Source: an uncultured Caryophanales bacterium (lineage in GTDB: Bacteria; Bacillota_I; Bacilli_A; RFN20; CAG-826). From it: 38,600 nucleotides of DNA. How positions within the stretch are numbered: the stretch's first letter is position 1; the number at the start of each line of letters is the position of its first letter. A program made the translations under genes and the position numbers. The notes under the pieces are model-generated. The model searched no databases and had not been told where the DNA came from. It saw only the letters and a program-made list of their open reading frames with translations. Shown here in pieces: positions 8,515 through 17,997 of this stretch. The stretch covers positions 1 to 38,600 of the forward strand of contig CAJJXG010000014.1 in assembly GCA_905197045.1 (NCBI GenBank), read 5' to 3'.

Positions 8515-9390
8515 ATGAAGCAAATCATTGATGAACGTTTTTTATCTCAACTTGAGTTATTTTCACTAGCAATAAAAGACAATATTGCTGGTCTTTTTGG
8601 TGGAAGTCATCAATCGAAAAAATATGGAACATCATGTGAATTTGCTGATTATAGAGAATATGTTGAAGGTGATGATATTTCAAAAATTGATTGGAATATT
8701 TATGGGCGATTTGAAGAGCTTTATCTAAAACTTTATCTTGATGAGAAGCAGATGTATACCAAAATCTATATTGATGCTTCTAAATCAATGTCCTTTTTTA
8801 ATAAAGGAGAATATGCTTTACGTCTTGCAGCGGCTTTAGCTTATTTATCAATTAGTGAAATGGACCGTGTTTCAATTTATCTTGTTAAAGAGCATAGTGT
8901 TATTCCTTTATTTGAAAAAATTATTGGTCGAGAAAAATTTTATGAAAACATCTCAAAGCTCAACGAAGCAAGTTTTAATGGAGATGTTTATTTATCTGAA
9001 GCAATCATGAGAAGTGATGTTGGTTATGGAAATGGGAAAAGTATTATTATTTCTGATTTTTTAACTTATAACGATTATTTTTCAGCAATTGATTATTTAA
9101 GAGAAAAACACCGTGATGTTTTATGTATTCAATTATTAGCGCCAGAAGAAATTAATCCTACTTCTAGAGGTAAAAATATTTTATATGACGTTGAAGATAC
9201 AAATAGATTTTTTAAAGGAAATATTACTCGTGATGTATTAAATGCTTACCATAAAGCTTTAGATTATATTCAGTCAAATTTACTTCATTATTGTGGTGCT
9301 CGTGAAGCCGATTATACGCTTTATGATACATCAATTTCTTTAAGAGAACTATTTATGGATCGTTTATTAAATAAGGGGGTGATTAGATGA
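8515..9390 (+). CDS. DUF58 domain protein of the MoxR system
   Basis: A 291-residue soluble protein. It carries the DUF58 signature Y-x-x-Y-V-E-G-D-D-x-x-x-I-D-W (46-60) and a vWA-like fold with a MIDAS-type DASKS (87-91). It starts 3 nt after the MoxR stop and ends in TGA overlapping the next ATG, so translation is probably coupled in both directions. DUF58 proteins accompany MoxR ATPases in most bacteria and probably act as the adaptor or recognition partner in the cytoplasm. Confidence 0.93.
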   Translation: MKQIIDERFLSQLELFSLAIKDNIAGLFGGSHQSKKYGTSCEFADYREYVEGDDISKIDWNIYGRFEELYLKLYLDEKQMYTKIYIDASKSMSFFNKGEYALRLAAALAYLSISEMDRVSIYLVKEHSVIPLFEKIIGREKFYENISKLNEASFNGDVYLSEAIMRSDVGYGNGKSIIISDFLTYNDYFSAIDYLREKHRDVLCIQLLAPEEINPTSRGKNILYDVEDTNRFFKGNITRDVLNAYHKALDYIQSNLLHYCGAREADYTLYDTSISLRELFMDRLLNKGVIR

Positions 9391-11276
9391 GTTTTAATTT
9401 TCCATTTGGTCTTCTCCTTTTACTTGCAATTCCTGTTCTTATTATTATTTATATTATTAAAAACAAATATAAAGAGAAGGTTATCTCTTCTAGTTATATT
9501 TGGGATTTAAGTAAAAAGTTCTTAAAAAAGAAGAATCCATTAAATTCAATTGCTAATCTTTTAAACCTTATTATTCAATGCGTTTGTATCGCTTTTTTAA
9601 GTTTTTCCCTTGCAGATCCTGTATTTAATTTTCAAAATAGTGCTGAAAATGAAGTTTTTATTTTAGATGCTTCAGCAAGTATGAAAGCATTAAATGAAAA
9701 TGGAGAAACGCGCTTTGAAACAGCAAAAAACCAGATTAAAGAGCTAGTAAATGATACTCCTAATGGTTCAACTTATACTCTTATTGTAAGTGATTCTAAT
9801 TCTCGAACACTTTGTAAAAATATTGAAGATAAAGATATCTTTATTTCTTTATTAGACCGCGTTGAAATTGATTATGGAGAGAGTGAACTTGAAAATGCAA
9901 TAAGTCTTGCTCAATCTCTTGCTTCAGTTGGCGAAGGCAGTAATTTTTCTTTATTTACTGATAAAGATATTAAAGTTGAAGAAGGAATTAAGGCAATAAA
10001 TGTTAGTGATACTACAAAAAACTATGCAATTAGTGATTTAAGAATTGATGAAATTGAAGAAGAGGAAGTGCCTTATATCTTATTAGAAGCAGATGTTATT
10101 TCTTTTAGCGAAGATACTTCTTTAACGGTTGAATTTATTATTGATGAAACTTCTTTAGGAACTGTTGAAGAAGAAGTTAAGCAAAACGAAACAAAAACTT
10201 TTTCTTTAAAAGTTTCTAATATTGATAAAAAATACGATAATTATTCTTCTCTTAAAGCAACGATTTTAAATGAAGATTATTTAAAAGATGATAGTGAATT
10301 TATTCTTTATAATACAAGTGATTTTGATACCACTAATATTTTAATTGTTAGTAATTCACCATTTTATTTTGAGTCAGTTTTTAACGCTTTAAATAAGAAT
10401 AAAGTTAAAATAACTTATTCAATAATTTCACCTTATTTATATTCATTATCTGGTGGAACTGTTGGATATGATGTTGTAATTTTTGATGGTTATTCACCAG
10501 AAAAATTACCAGCTGATAGTGCAGTTTGGCTTTTTAATTGTGGCGAAACAATTCCAAATTCTGGATTTTATTTTCAAAAAGAATTTACTGTTGATGATCC
10601 AGGGATAAATGCAACTTATGCAAATAATAATGACGACATTTTGTATCAAGAGTTAACAAAAGATTTAGTAAAAAGAGAAATCACTATTAAAACTTATCTT
10701 CGCTATACCTCAAATTCAAAATTTACAACAATTTTATCTTATGATAATCTTCCATTTATTTTTGCTGGAAGAAATGAATTTAATCAAAAAGAGATTGTTT
10801 TTAATTTTGATTTACATAATTCAAATTTACCTCTTTTAGCAGATTTTATCATTATGATGAGAAACTTTATTTCTTATTCAAATCCATCAATTTTAAGTGA
10901 TTTTAATTATATTTCTCATGATGAAGTTACTTTTACTTTTCCAGATACTGCATTATCTTGTAAAATCCTTACTCCATCAGGAAGAAATGATTATCTTAAT
11001 GCTTATGATTTGCAAAATTATAACTTAGAAGAAGTTGGAACTTATTCTATAAATGTTGAACTTGCAACAGGTAAAAATAGAGAGATTAATATTTTTAGCT
11101 CTTTCCCTCTTTCAGAAAGGAATTTAGCTCAAGAAGATACAAATACATATAGCATCCTTTTAGATGAAAATATGCCAAAAGCTGATCGAATTTTTGAAGG
11201 TTTAATTGTCGTTTTAGTCGTTTCGTTAGTGTTTCTTTTAACAGATTGGATTTTATACAGCCATGAACAATTTTAA
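9387..11276 (+). CDS. BatA-like membrane protein with vWA domain
   Basis: A 629-residue protein with an N-terminal membrane segment (about 7-25), a second one (about 58-76), a vWA domain with MIDAS motif DASAS (94-98), a long beta-rich extracellular region and a C-terminal membrane segment (about 603-623). The N-terminus fits the BatA/aerotolerance-regulator N-terminal domain. GGGGGTGA lies just before the ATG, which overlaps the preceding stop. It is expected to bind a divalent metal through the MIDAS and to work with the MoxR ATPase at the membrane. Confidence 0.88.
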   Translation: MSFNFPFGLLLLLAIPVLIIIYIIKNKYKEKVISSSYIWDLSKKFLKKKNPLNSIANLLNLIIQCVCIAFLSFSLADPVFNFQNSAENEVFILDASASMKALNENGETRFETAKNQIKELVNDTPNGSTYTLIVSDSNSRTLCKNIEDKDIFISLLDRVEIDYGESELENAISLAQSLASVGEGSNFSLFTDKDIKVEEGIKAINVSDTTKNYAISDLRIDEIEEEEVPYILLEADVISFSEDTSLTVEFIIDETSLGTVEEEVKQNETKTFSLKVSNIDKKYDNYSSLKATILNEDYLKDDSEFILYNTSDFDTTNILIVSNSPFYFESVFNALNKNKVKITYSIISPYLYSLSGGTVGYDVVIFDGYSPEKLPADSAVWLFNCGETIPNSGFYFQKEFTVDDPGINATYANNNDDILYQELTKDLVKREITIKTYLRYTSNSKFTTILSYDNLPFIFAGRNEFNQKEIVFNFDLHNSNLPLLADFIIMMRNFISYSNPSILSDFNYISHDEVTFTFPDTALSCKILTPSGRNDYLNAYDLQNYNLEEVGTYSINVELATGKNREINIFSSFPLSERNLAQEDTNTYSILLDENMPKADRIFEGLIVVLVVSLVFLLTDWILYSHEQF

Positions 11277-13953
11277 ATTTAATAATCCTTGGTTATTATT
11301 CTTAATTATTCCACTAGTTATTTTAATAGTAGTTGGCTTTTTCATGATGAAAAAAGAAAAGCGATACACTAAGAAAAATATAATTTCTTTTTCATTACAT
11401 TTAGTTATTGCTGTTTTAATTTCAGTTGCTTTTGCTGATCCAAGTTATTTAACAATTGATAAAGAAACTGAATTATATATCCTTGTTGATGCTTCAGCGA
11501 GTGAAAAAACTTCTTTAGATCGACTTGATAAAGCGGTTAAAGATGTGACAAGCGCTGCTTTAGTCACACCAAATACAAAAGTTGGAGTTATTCCTTTTGC
11601 AAAAGAAGCTAAAACGCTTGTTGAATTAGGCGGCTCTTTTAATTCATTAAATGATATATATAATGATGAAACATTTGATTATACTGCTACAAATTTAGAA
11701 AGCGCTCTTATTTATACCACTGAAAAATTCAATGAAGATTCATATAAAAGAATTGTTTTGATTTCTGATGGAAATGAAACTGATGGAGAAGCGATTAATA
11801 CGATTGAAACTTTGATGCAAGAAGGCATTACAGTTGATGTTATTAATTTAGATGCTGATTTTCCTGTTGAGATATCATTAACTGGGATTAATTATACGGA
11901 TAATACATATTTAAATAGAGAAGAAAAGGTTGAAGCTCTGATTAATGCTTCAACGCCATCTAATGTAACAATTGAGTTATATAAAGATGATCATCTTGTT
12001 GAAACGAAAAACACTTATTTAAGTGGAGGATTAAATGTTGTTGATTTTTCTTTAGATACTTCAAGTAGTGGAAGCTTTAAATATCGCGTTGAAATAAAAG
12101 AACAAAATGGTTCTGCATTTAACGATACATTTAAAGAAAATAATGCTCGTTCTTTTATTCAAAATGTTTCTGGCGATTTTGAGGTTTTATTTTTAGGAAA
12201 AACAGAATCTGAATTAGCTAAATTTAAAGAATTAGCTGCTCTTCCTCAAGAAGCCAAAATTGATTCATATATTAATGAAGAAAATGTTCCATATACTTTA
12301 GAAGATTTAATTAAATATGATGAAATTATTTTATCAAATACTGATTTAGCAACACTTAATAATTATGCTGAATTTGTAAATAACTTATCAACAGCAGTTA
12401 AAGTTTATGGTAAATCAGTTTTCACTTTTGATGCAACCTATGTTGGTAACACTAACGATCCAGCTTTAGTTTTATATAATGATTTATTGCCTGTTCAATA
12501 TCAACCTGATGATTCACGTGCTTTAGTTTTAGTTATTGATTCTTCTGGTTCGATGGGTGGGAACAATTTAGATATGGCCATTCAAGGAGCTAAAGAAGTT
12601 GTCGATAAACTTGACGTTAATGATTCAATTGCAGTAATTAGCTTTGAAACAAATGTTACTGTTCCAGTTACAATGACAACCATTAGAAATGAAGCCAATC
12701 GTAAAGACATCAAAGATAAAATTGATCGAATTACTAATAATGGTGGGACCAACATGATTAATGGTCTTGATGAAGCTTATAAACAAATTCAAGGAGTTAC
12801 TGCAGAATATAAAGATATTATTACTCTTACTGATGGTGTTGCGGGTGATGACATTGATGATTTAAAAAAATATGTCACTTCTATGAGCTTTTCAAATATT
12901 TCATGCTCTTTTATTAATATTTTAGATAAGAGCGGAGAAGAACTTTTAAGAACTTTAGCAAAGCTTGGAAATGGTGAATATCATTACGTTGATTCAAGTC
13001 TTGGATTAAAAGACATTATGGTTGATGCTATTGAAGAAGAGATTATTGATACAGTAATCGAAAAAGATTCTCCAGTTATTTATCAAATCCAAGATGATCC
13101 TTCTCTTGAAGGAGGAGTTTATAACAACTTAGAAAATGTTTTAGGCTACAATTATTGCCGTATGAAAAGTGGAGCCAACACTGTTTTATCTGTTCAATAT
13201 ATTCATACAAATTCAGAAAATGAATTAAGTGTTATCGCCATTCCTTTATATGCTTATTGGGAATTTGGTGCCGGAAAAGTTTCGTCGTTTACATCTTCTC
13301 TTAATTCTAATTGGACTACTAAATTTTGGAATGCTACTTCTGGAAAAACTTTCTTTAAAAACATAATTAATCAAAGTTTACCTAATCGCTTTAATAAATC
13401 GATTTTAGATGTTCAATTTAAGGCTAATGGCTCAACTTCAGAAATTGAAGTTACTCCAAATGTAGATACTAAAAATTCTAAAGTAAGCGTTGAACTTAAA
13501 TCTTTAAACGGAGAAAATTCAAGTGTTTCTTATGATTTAATTTATGATGGAAGTAGTTTTAACTATGATCTTCCTACTCCAAATGTTGGCTTTTATGAAA
13601 CTAAAATTAACTTTTTAAAGTTAAACAAAGAAACTAACGAGTATGAATTAGTTGAATCAACAAATCTTACTTATAGTTTTGACTATTCTTCAGAGTTTAA
13701 TTTCTTTGATGAGACACCTAATACCTTACTTAATCAAATTGCTTCACAAAGTGGTGGATCAATTCTAGCTGAAAATAACATTCATATTGATATGAGTAAT
13801 AATCAATTAGCTGAATCAAGCTATGTCTCTTTAATGGTTTGGATTTTACTTGCTGCAGTAATTATTTATCTTGCTGATATTACTATAAGAAAATCTATTT
13901 TTAGAAAAAAAGAGAAAAAAGAAGTGAATCAAGTAGCGGACAATTATTTTTAA
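11263..13953 (+). CDS. Membrane-anchored protein with two vWA domains
   Basis: An 896-residue protein whose start overlaps the end of the previous gene by 14 nt. Membrane segments lie at about 10-28 and 40-57, and one near the C-terminus at about 858-878. A first vWA-like domain has DASAS (76-80). A second has a full MIDAS DSSGSMGG (426-433) with NNGGTNM and TLTDG downstream. The part between them resembles the glutamine-amidotransferase-like linker found in similar proteins. The first MIDAS is less typical than the second. It closes the operon before the terminator at 14084. Confidence 0.88.
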   Translation: MNNFKFNNPWLLFLIIPLVILIVVGFFMMKKEKRYTKKNIISFSLHLVIAVLISVAFADPSYLTIDKETELYILVDASASEKTSLDRLDKAVKDVTSAALVTPNTKVGVIPFAKEAKTLVELGGSFNSLNDIYNDETFDYTATNLESALIYTTEKFNEDSYKRIVLISDGNETDGEAINTIETLMQEGITVDVINLDADFPVEISLTGINYTDNTYLNREEKVEALINASTPSNVTIELYKDDHLVETKNTYLSGGLNVVDFSLDTSSSGSFKYRVEIKEQNGSAFNDTFKENNARSFIQNVSGDFEVLFLGKTESELAKFKELAALPQEAKIDSYINEENVPYTLEDLIKYDEIILSNTDLATLNNYAEFVNNLSTAVKVYGKSVFTFDATYVGNTNDPALVLYNDLLPVQYQPDDSRALVLVIDSSGSMGGNNLDMAIQGAKEVVDKLDVNDSIAVISFETNVTVPVTMTTIRNEANRKDIKDKIDRITNNGGTNMINGLDEAYKQIQGVTAEYKDIITLTDGVAGDDIDDLKKYVTSMSFSNISCSFINILDKSGEELLRTLAKLGNGEYHYVDSSLGLKDIMVDAIEEEIIDTVIEKDSPVIYQIQDDPSLEGGVYNNLENVLGYNYCRMKSGANTVLSVQYIHTNSENELSVIAIPLYAYWEFGAGKVSSFTSSLNSNWTTKFWNATSGKTFFKNIINQSLPNRFNKSILDVQFKANGSTSEIEVTPNVDTKNSKVSVELKSLNGENSSVSYDLIYDGSSFNYDLPTPNVGFYETKINFLKLNKETNEYELVESTNLTYSFDYSSEFNFFDETPNTLLNQIASQSGGSILAENNIHIDMSNNQLAESSYVSLMVWILLAAVIIYLADITIRKSIFRKKEKKEVNQVADNYF

Positions 13954-14083
13954 AAATAAAAATGAATTTGTAGAAGTTTAAGCAACGCTATATAAATTCT
14001 TTTATTAATTATTGTCACTATTTGAAGAAAAAAATAAAATCTAATTGAGACTTTAAAGGTCTCACAGAGAATAATTTTGAGTT

Positions 14084-14122
14084 AGTAAAAGGCGGTTATT
14101 ATTGACCGTCTTTTACTTTTTT
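14084..14122 (+). terminator. Strong terminator of the MoxR/vWA operon
   Basis: AGTAAAAGGCGGT (14084-14096) pairs with ACCGTCTTTTACT (14105-14117) over 13 positions with one G-U pair and an 8-nt loop, followed by TTTTTT. A second small hairpin, GAGAC/GTCTC, lies just upstream at 14047-14063. Confidence 0.9.
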
Positions 14123-14409
14123 AAGCTTTGTTATATCTTCTATAAATGTAAATGAAGCAGTTAAGTTAAAAGCATGACCAATTTTTACCAACGATACACT
14201 TTATGTGAAACAAAATTCTAAAAAAGTTTCACATATATTATAATTAAGCTTTTTAAATATTTTTCCTTTAAAATTGGCAATTTTGACCACATTTAAAAAA
14301 AAGTTTTTGCCATCTTTTCTATATTTTTCTGTAAATTTTCAAGCTTTAAAATAATTATGCATTCATTGAAGCAGTTGTCGCTGAAAAAGTATTTGTCTTT
14401 TAAGACATT
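14123..14409. other. Intergenic region with a perfect 10-bp inverted repeat
   Basis: No gene is visible. TATGTGAAAC (14202-14211) and GTTTCACATA (14226-14235) form a perfect inverted repeat with a 14-nt spacer, without a T-run. It lies downstream of two converging transcription units, so it may be an orphan operator or a poor terminator for the minus-strand gene. Confidence 0.5.
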
Positions 14410-15759
14410 TTAGAAATACAAATCTTCCTCTTTAAAAGCGTTACCAATAAACATTACATAATATATTGGTAAATAAATTATTTTTCCTTTTTGTTTAACA
14501 AGGCGTTCGTTAGATAAAACATAAGCTTTTTGAATGTTATAGGCATCATTAGAAACTAGATTATTAAGAGCACTATGAATTGAATAATCTTTGCCTGATT
14601 TTACTTCAATTGGTAAAGTAGAAAGAGTTTGATAATCATCAATTATATAGTCGACTTCACCTTTATCTCTATTATCATAATAAAATAAATTATATCCATG
14701 AGCTATTAATTCAGTGGCTACAACTGTTTCATAAACAGAACCAAGATTAACACTTTTAGTCTCACTTAATATTGCATTTATGTTTGTTCCATAAAATATA
14801 TTAGTTAATAGACCAACATCATTTAAGTAAAGTTTTAAAAGGTTTTTGGTTTCTGATTCAATTAGTGGATATTTTGGATTAGAGATAGCTTTAACTTCTA
14901 AAGCAATACCAGCATTAATTAAATAATCAAATTCTTCAAAGTATGCATTATACCTTGCACCTTTTTTGTTTTCGATGTTTTGCACAATTAATCTCTTCTT
15001 TTTATTTTCTAAAGCAGAAGGTATGAGATTGTATATTCTAGTCACTTTTAGTTTATGTTCATTATCATACTTTGCTGCATCAATACCATAATATTCATGT
15101 ATTTCATTTTGTAAATCACGAACAAGTTTAATGTTATGTGTTGCTAAATATGTATTTACTACATCTGGCAAACCACCAACTAATAAATATCTACGAAATA
15201 AATCTAAAATTCTATTATGCAAACTTTCTTCAAGAGGTTCGAGATTTTTGTATTTTTCCCTTAATACATTAATTGCAAATTCGTTTAATCCATTAGCAAT
15301 AAGAAATTCTTCAAAATCCAATGGAAACATTCTGATTTTTCGGATACTACCAATTGGAATAGAAGTGGTTTTGGCTAGTGTTACTCCTAATAAAGATCCA
15401 CTTGCGATATAGGTGAATCTACCATCTTGGCTTAGAAATTTTAAAAGTGTTAATAAGACTGGATATTGTTGGATTTCGTCTAGAAACACGAGTGTATTAG
15501 CTTTATTCCCCATTTTATCTCCCGCAAATGTACTTAGTTGGAGATAAAAGTCTTCAATCGTATGAACATTAGCAAAAAGCTTAGGGCCTTCATAGTCTTT
15601 AATCATGTTAATCTCAATAAAATTTGTAAAAAGACTTGTTGCTACATCTCTAACGATAAATGTTTTGCCAACTTGACGAGCTCCATCTATCAACAATATT
15701 TTGCTAGAGTTTGATTTTAAATGTTCTACTATAATAGACCTAATTTTGCGAAATAACAT
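14410..15759 (-). CDS. AAA_14/DUF4143 family ATPase (copy 2)
   Basis: A 449-residue COG1373-type protein. Walker A is GARQVGKT (26-33), Walker B is LVFLDEIQQYP (90-100), and GSLLG (121-125) follows the next strand. The C-terminal half is DUF4143, with YYDNRDKGEVDYII followed by PIEVKSG, the full set of PD-(D/E)XK-type residues (E/D, D, E-x-K). AAAGGAAAG lies ahead of the ATG. It is divergent from the gene at 16025, with 265 bp between them. It is only distantly related to the other copies, so a recent tandem duplication is unlikely. Confidence 0.88.
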   Translation of the reverse strand: MLFRKIRSIIVEHLKSNSSKILLIDGARQVGKTFIVRDVATSLFTNFIEINMIKDYEGPKLFANVHTIEDFYLQLSTFAGDKMGNKANTLVFLDEIQQYPVLLTLLKFLSQDGRFTYIASGSLLGVTLAKTTSIPIGSIRKIRMFPLDFEEFLIANGLNEFAINVLREKYKNLEPLEESLHNRILDLFRRYLLVGGLPDVVNTYLATHNIKLVRDLQNEIHEYYGIDAAKYDNEHKLKVTRIYNLIPSALENKKKRLIVQNIENKKGARYNAYFEEFDYLINAGIALEVKAISNPKYPLIESETKNLLKLYLNDVGLLTNIFYGTNINAILSETKSVNLGSVYETVVATELIAHGYNLFYYDNRDKGEVDYIIDDYQTLSTLPIEVKSGKDYSIHSALNNLVSNDAYNIQKAYVLSNERLVKQKGKIIYLPIYYVMFIGNAFKEEDLYF

Positions 15760-15804
15760 TTTTGCTTTCCTTTTCTATTGCGTTGCGGCTTGAATTATTT
15801 AAGA

Positions 15805-15886
15805 TTTACACTTTTCAATATTATTTTATTAACAAATTTTACACTTTTCAATAAATTTTAAGTGTTGAAAATTACACTTTTCAATA
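15805..15886. repeat. Three 16-bp repeats with exact 33-bp period
   Basis: TTTACACTTTTCAATA occurs at 15805-15820 and 15838-15853 and, with one change, at 15871-15886. The spacing is 33 bp, about three helical turns. Read on the minus strand the unit contains TTGAAA, which forms the -35 of the gene at 15759. The repeat is not shared with the other DUF4143 genes. Confidence 0.85.
15823..15851 (-). promoter_or_regulatory. Candidate promoter of the minus-strand DUF4143 gene
   Basis: On the minus strand TTGAAA (15851-15846) is followed after 17 bp by TAAAAT (15828-15823). The -35 lies inside the middle 33-bp repeat, so a repeat-binding protein would control it. The leader would be near 58 nt. 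Confidence 0.5.
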
Positions 15887-15901
15887 ATTTACTGTAAATT
15901 A

Positions 15902-15993
15902 GCCAAATATCCAAATGAAAAACCACCAAAAAGCAAAATGAAAACTCGCCAAATAGCCAAATGAAAAAGCGCCAAAAAGCAAAATCATATATT
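15902..15993. repeat. Four direct repeats of 23 bp
   Basis: Four adjacent 23-bp units start at 15902, 15925, 15948 and 15971, all beginning RCCAAA and sharing an inner CAAAATGAAAA-like part. Units 1 and 3 are closest to each other, as are 2 and 4, which gives a 46-bp higher-order period. The array ends 31 bp before the ATG at 16025. A similar pair with the same 23-bp period lies at 32385. Confidence 0.85.
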
Positions 15994-16012
15994 AAATTTA
16001 CTTTATTTGATG

Positions 16013-16018
16013 TAAAAT
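16013..16018 (+). promoter_or_regulatory. -10 box implying a leaderless transcript
   Basis: TAAAAT ends 6 nt before the ATG at 16025 and there is no ribosome-binding site in between, so transcription should begin at or next to the start codon. No strong -35 is seen near 15990. The 23-bp repeats lie directly upstream. Confidence 0.4.
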
Positions 16019-16024
16019 TAAGTC

Positions 16025-17296
16025 ATGAAACAATATTATCCACGAATTATAGATGAACTGTTAAAGAAGAAATTAAGAACTTCAGGAGCAGTATTATTAA
16101 AAGGCCCAAAATGGTGTGGTAAATCAACTTCCGCAAGTCAAATCGCTAAGTCGATAATTTACATGCAAGATCCTTCAACAAGAGAACAAAATATAGCGCT
16201 TGCAAAGGCTTCACCAAAAGTATTTTTAGCGAAAGAAACACCTTTATTAATTGATGAATGGCAAACTATTCCTTTTATTTGGGATGCAATTAGATTTGAA
16301 ATTGATCAAAGAAATGCTTTTAATCAATTTATTCTTACTGGCAGCTCTTCTCCAACAGAAACAAATAAAATAACGCACAGCGGTTTAGGTCGAATTTCTA
16401 CATTAGTAATGAGACCTATGAGTTTATACGAATCTAAAGATAGTAGTGGTGAATTTTCAATTAATGATTTATTTAATGGCATTTACCCAAGTGGTGCGTT
16501 TTCTCAACATGATATTTTAGATTATGCTTATCTAGCTTGTCGTGGTGGTTTCCCTAGTGTTTTAGAGCTAAATAAGGAAGACAGTTTAGAGATTAGTAAA
16601 AACTATTTTGAATCATTGGTTAACCAAGATTTTGTTTTAAATGTTAAGCAAGATCGAGATATTCAAAAGTTTAAATTAACATTAAGGTCTTATGCTAGAA
16701 ATATCGGAACATCATGTCCTTTAACAACAATCTTAAAAGATGTAAATAGTGATAATAATGTATCAATTTCCGATTCAACAGTTTATTCATATTTGAAATA
16801 TTTAAATGATATTTATATTCTTGATGAATTGAATGCGTGGTCTCCTTTATTAAGAAGTAAGGTGGCAATAAGAACCTCCCCAACACATTATTTTGTCGAT
16901 CCATCAATTGCTACAGCCGCTTTAGATGTTACACCTCATGACTTAATTAACGATTTTAAAACTTTTGGTTTTATCTTTGAGTCTATGGTGATCAGAGATT
17001 TAAAAATTTATGCGGAAGCTAATGGCGCTAGTTTATATCATTATCGAGATAAAAATGACTTTGAAGTTGATGCAATAATTCACTTTAATAATGGGAAGTG
17101 GGCCGCAATCGAAATTAAACTTTTTGATGATGAAGCTATTGAAAAAGCTTGCAAAAACCTAATTAAATTTAAAAATAACATCAATCTCCAAAAGATGAAA
17201 GAACCATCATTTTTAATGGTTATTACAGGAACCAAAAATGCTTATAGAAGAGAAGATGGTGTGTTTATAGTACCAATTGATTGTTTAAAAAACTAA
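16025..17296 (+). CDS. AAA_14/DUF4143 family ATPase (copy 3)
   Basis: A 423-residue COG1373-type protein. Walker A is GPKWCGKS (27-34), Walker B is PLLIDEWQTIP (73-83), followed by ILTGSSSP (103-110) and GLGRISTLVMRPMSL. The C-terminal DUF4143 part has YRDKNDFEVDAII and then AIEIKLF, keeping the D and E-x-K positions. There is no Shine-Dalgarno sequence ahead of the ATG. The start is supported by the nearby -10 box and the normal N-terminus. Function is unknown. Members of this family are common on accessory DNA in gut bacteria. Confidence 0.87.
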   Translation: MKQYYPRIIDELLKKKLRTSGAVLLKGPKWCGKSTSASQIAKSIIYMQDPSTREQNIALAKASPKVFLAKETPLLIDEWQTIPFIWDAIRFEIDQRNAFNQFILTGSSSPTETNKITHSGLGRISTLVMRPMSLYESKDSSGEFSINDLFNGIYPSGAFSQHDILDYAYLACRGGFPSVLELNKEDSLEISKNYFESLVNQDFVLNVKQDRDIQKFKLTLRSYARNIGTSCPLTTILKDVNSDNNVSISDSTVYSYLKYLNDIYILDELNAWSPLLRSKVAIRTSPTHYFVDPSIATAALDVTPHDLINDFKTFGFIFESMVIRDLKIYAEANGASLYHYRDKNDFEVDAIIHFNNGKWAAIEIKLFDDEAIEKACKNLIKFKNNINLQKMKEPSFLMVITGTKNAYRREDGVFIVPIDCLKN

Positions 17297-17430
17297 AAAT
17301 TAAAAGGTTTAAAAGTGTATTCAAAAATAAAAGTTATAAAATAGTGAAGATAGAGTAAATAAACAATTAAAAATTGTTTAAACTTAAACTACAAATTAAA
17401 AAAGCGATAACGTTTGAATCCATTTTCAAA
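17297..17430. other. Intergenic A+T-rich DNA with a small hairpin
   Basis: AAACAATT (17361-17368) and AATTGTTT (17372-17379) form an 8-bp A+T-only hairpin with a 3-nt loop. It could weakly terminate the DUF4143 gene, but the stem has little G+C and no T-run follows. Nothing else is visible. Confidence 0.35.
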
Positions 17431-17793
17431 TTAATCGGATTCATTAAAGACGTTATTTATCGTAACGTCGTATTTTTCACAAAACCGGTAAATGAAGTCG
17501 CCATCAGGCTCTTTCTTTTCATGTGAGTCATAATATTATTTTAAACCAGATTTAGCTTCTTCATATCTTTTATAAATATCATATTCTTCAGGGTCAACAT
17601 GGATATCTCCATACGTTATTCCAAAAGAAAAATAAATTCTTCCAACTTTTTTATCGTTTGTTGAAATATTAAATTCAATAAGTTTAATATCATCACCATA
17701 TCTCTCGCATTTTTCTATATACTATACTTTTTGATAATGTCGCCTTTCTTCTTCAAAGGTATCTGTAACAACTTCCCGTTTTCTATTTGCCAT
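17431..17793 (-). pseudogene. Small gene with two in-frame stops, unknown family
   Basis: On the minus strand an ATG at 17793, with AAGGAAT 7 nt ahead, opens a frame of 121 codons that ends at 17431. It is interrupted only by TAG at codon 24 (17724-17722) and TAA at codon 86 (17538-17536). No frameshift is needed. The residues between the stops read as a normal soluble protein, with GRIYFSFGITYGDIHVDPEE in the middle and an acidic C-terminus. The intact start signal suggests recent loss. Readthrough is possible but unlikely. I do not recognise the family. Confidence 0.6.
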
Positions 17794-17997
17794 AATTTAT
17801 TCCTTTTTTGCTAATATAGAGAAGAATGAGGTATTAAGATATTTTATTTCTTATTTCATAACAATTTTTGCGAAATTTATGAGAAACTAGAATAAATATG
17901 AAAGAAGCAACTAATAGTTGCGGCTTTGTAAATATAGAATGGTGTTGCATAAAACGCGTTTAATTTAATATTTACCTAGCTAAAGGAGAAAGTATTT
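17794..17997 (+). other. Intergenic region with a palindrome before the XRE gene
   Basis: GCAACTA (17907-17913) and TAGTTGC (17915-17921) form a near-perfect palindrome with one central base, and outer AAAG/CTTT could extend it. It lies 77 bp ahead of the XRE-type regulator, so it is a candidate operator for that regulator. The promoter is not clear. AAAGGAG precedes the ATG at 17998. Confidence 0.35.

Noticed and set aside
8515..9390. Mycoplasma-type genetic code (TGA as tryptophan)
   Set aside because: This gene ends at a TGA that overlaps the next start as ATGA, and tryptophan is written TGG throughout, so the standard code applies.
5877..13953. Defence system built on MoxR and vWA proteins
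   Set aside because: MoxR-vWA pairs occur in some defence systems, but this DUF58 and BatA-like arrangement is the common housekeeping type, and no nuclease or other effector is in the operon.
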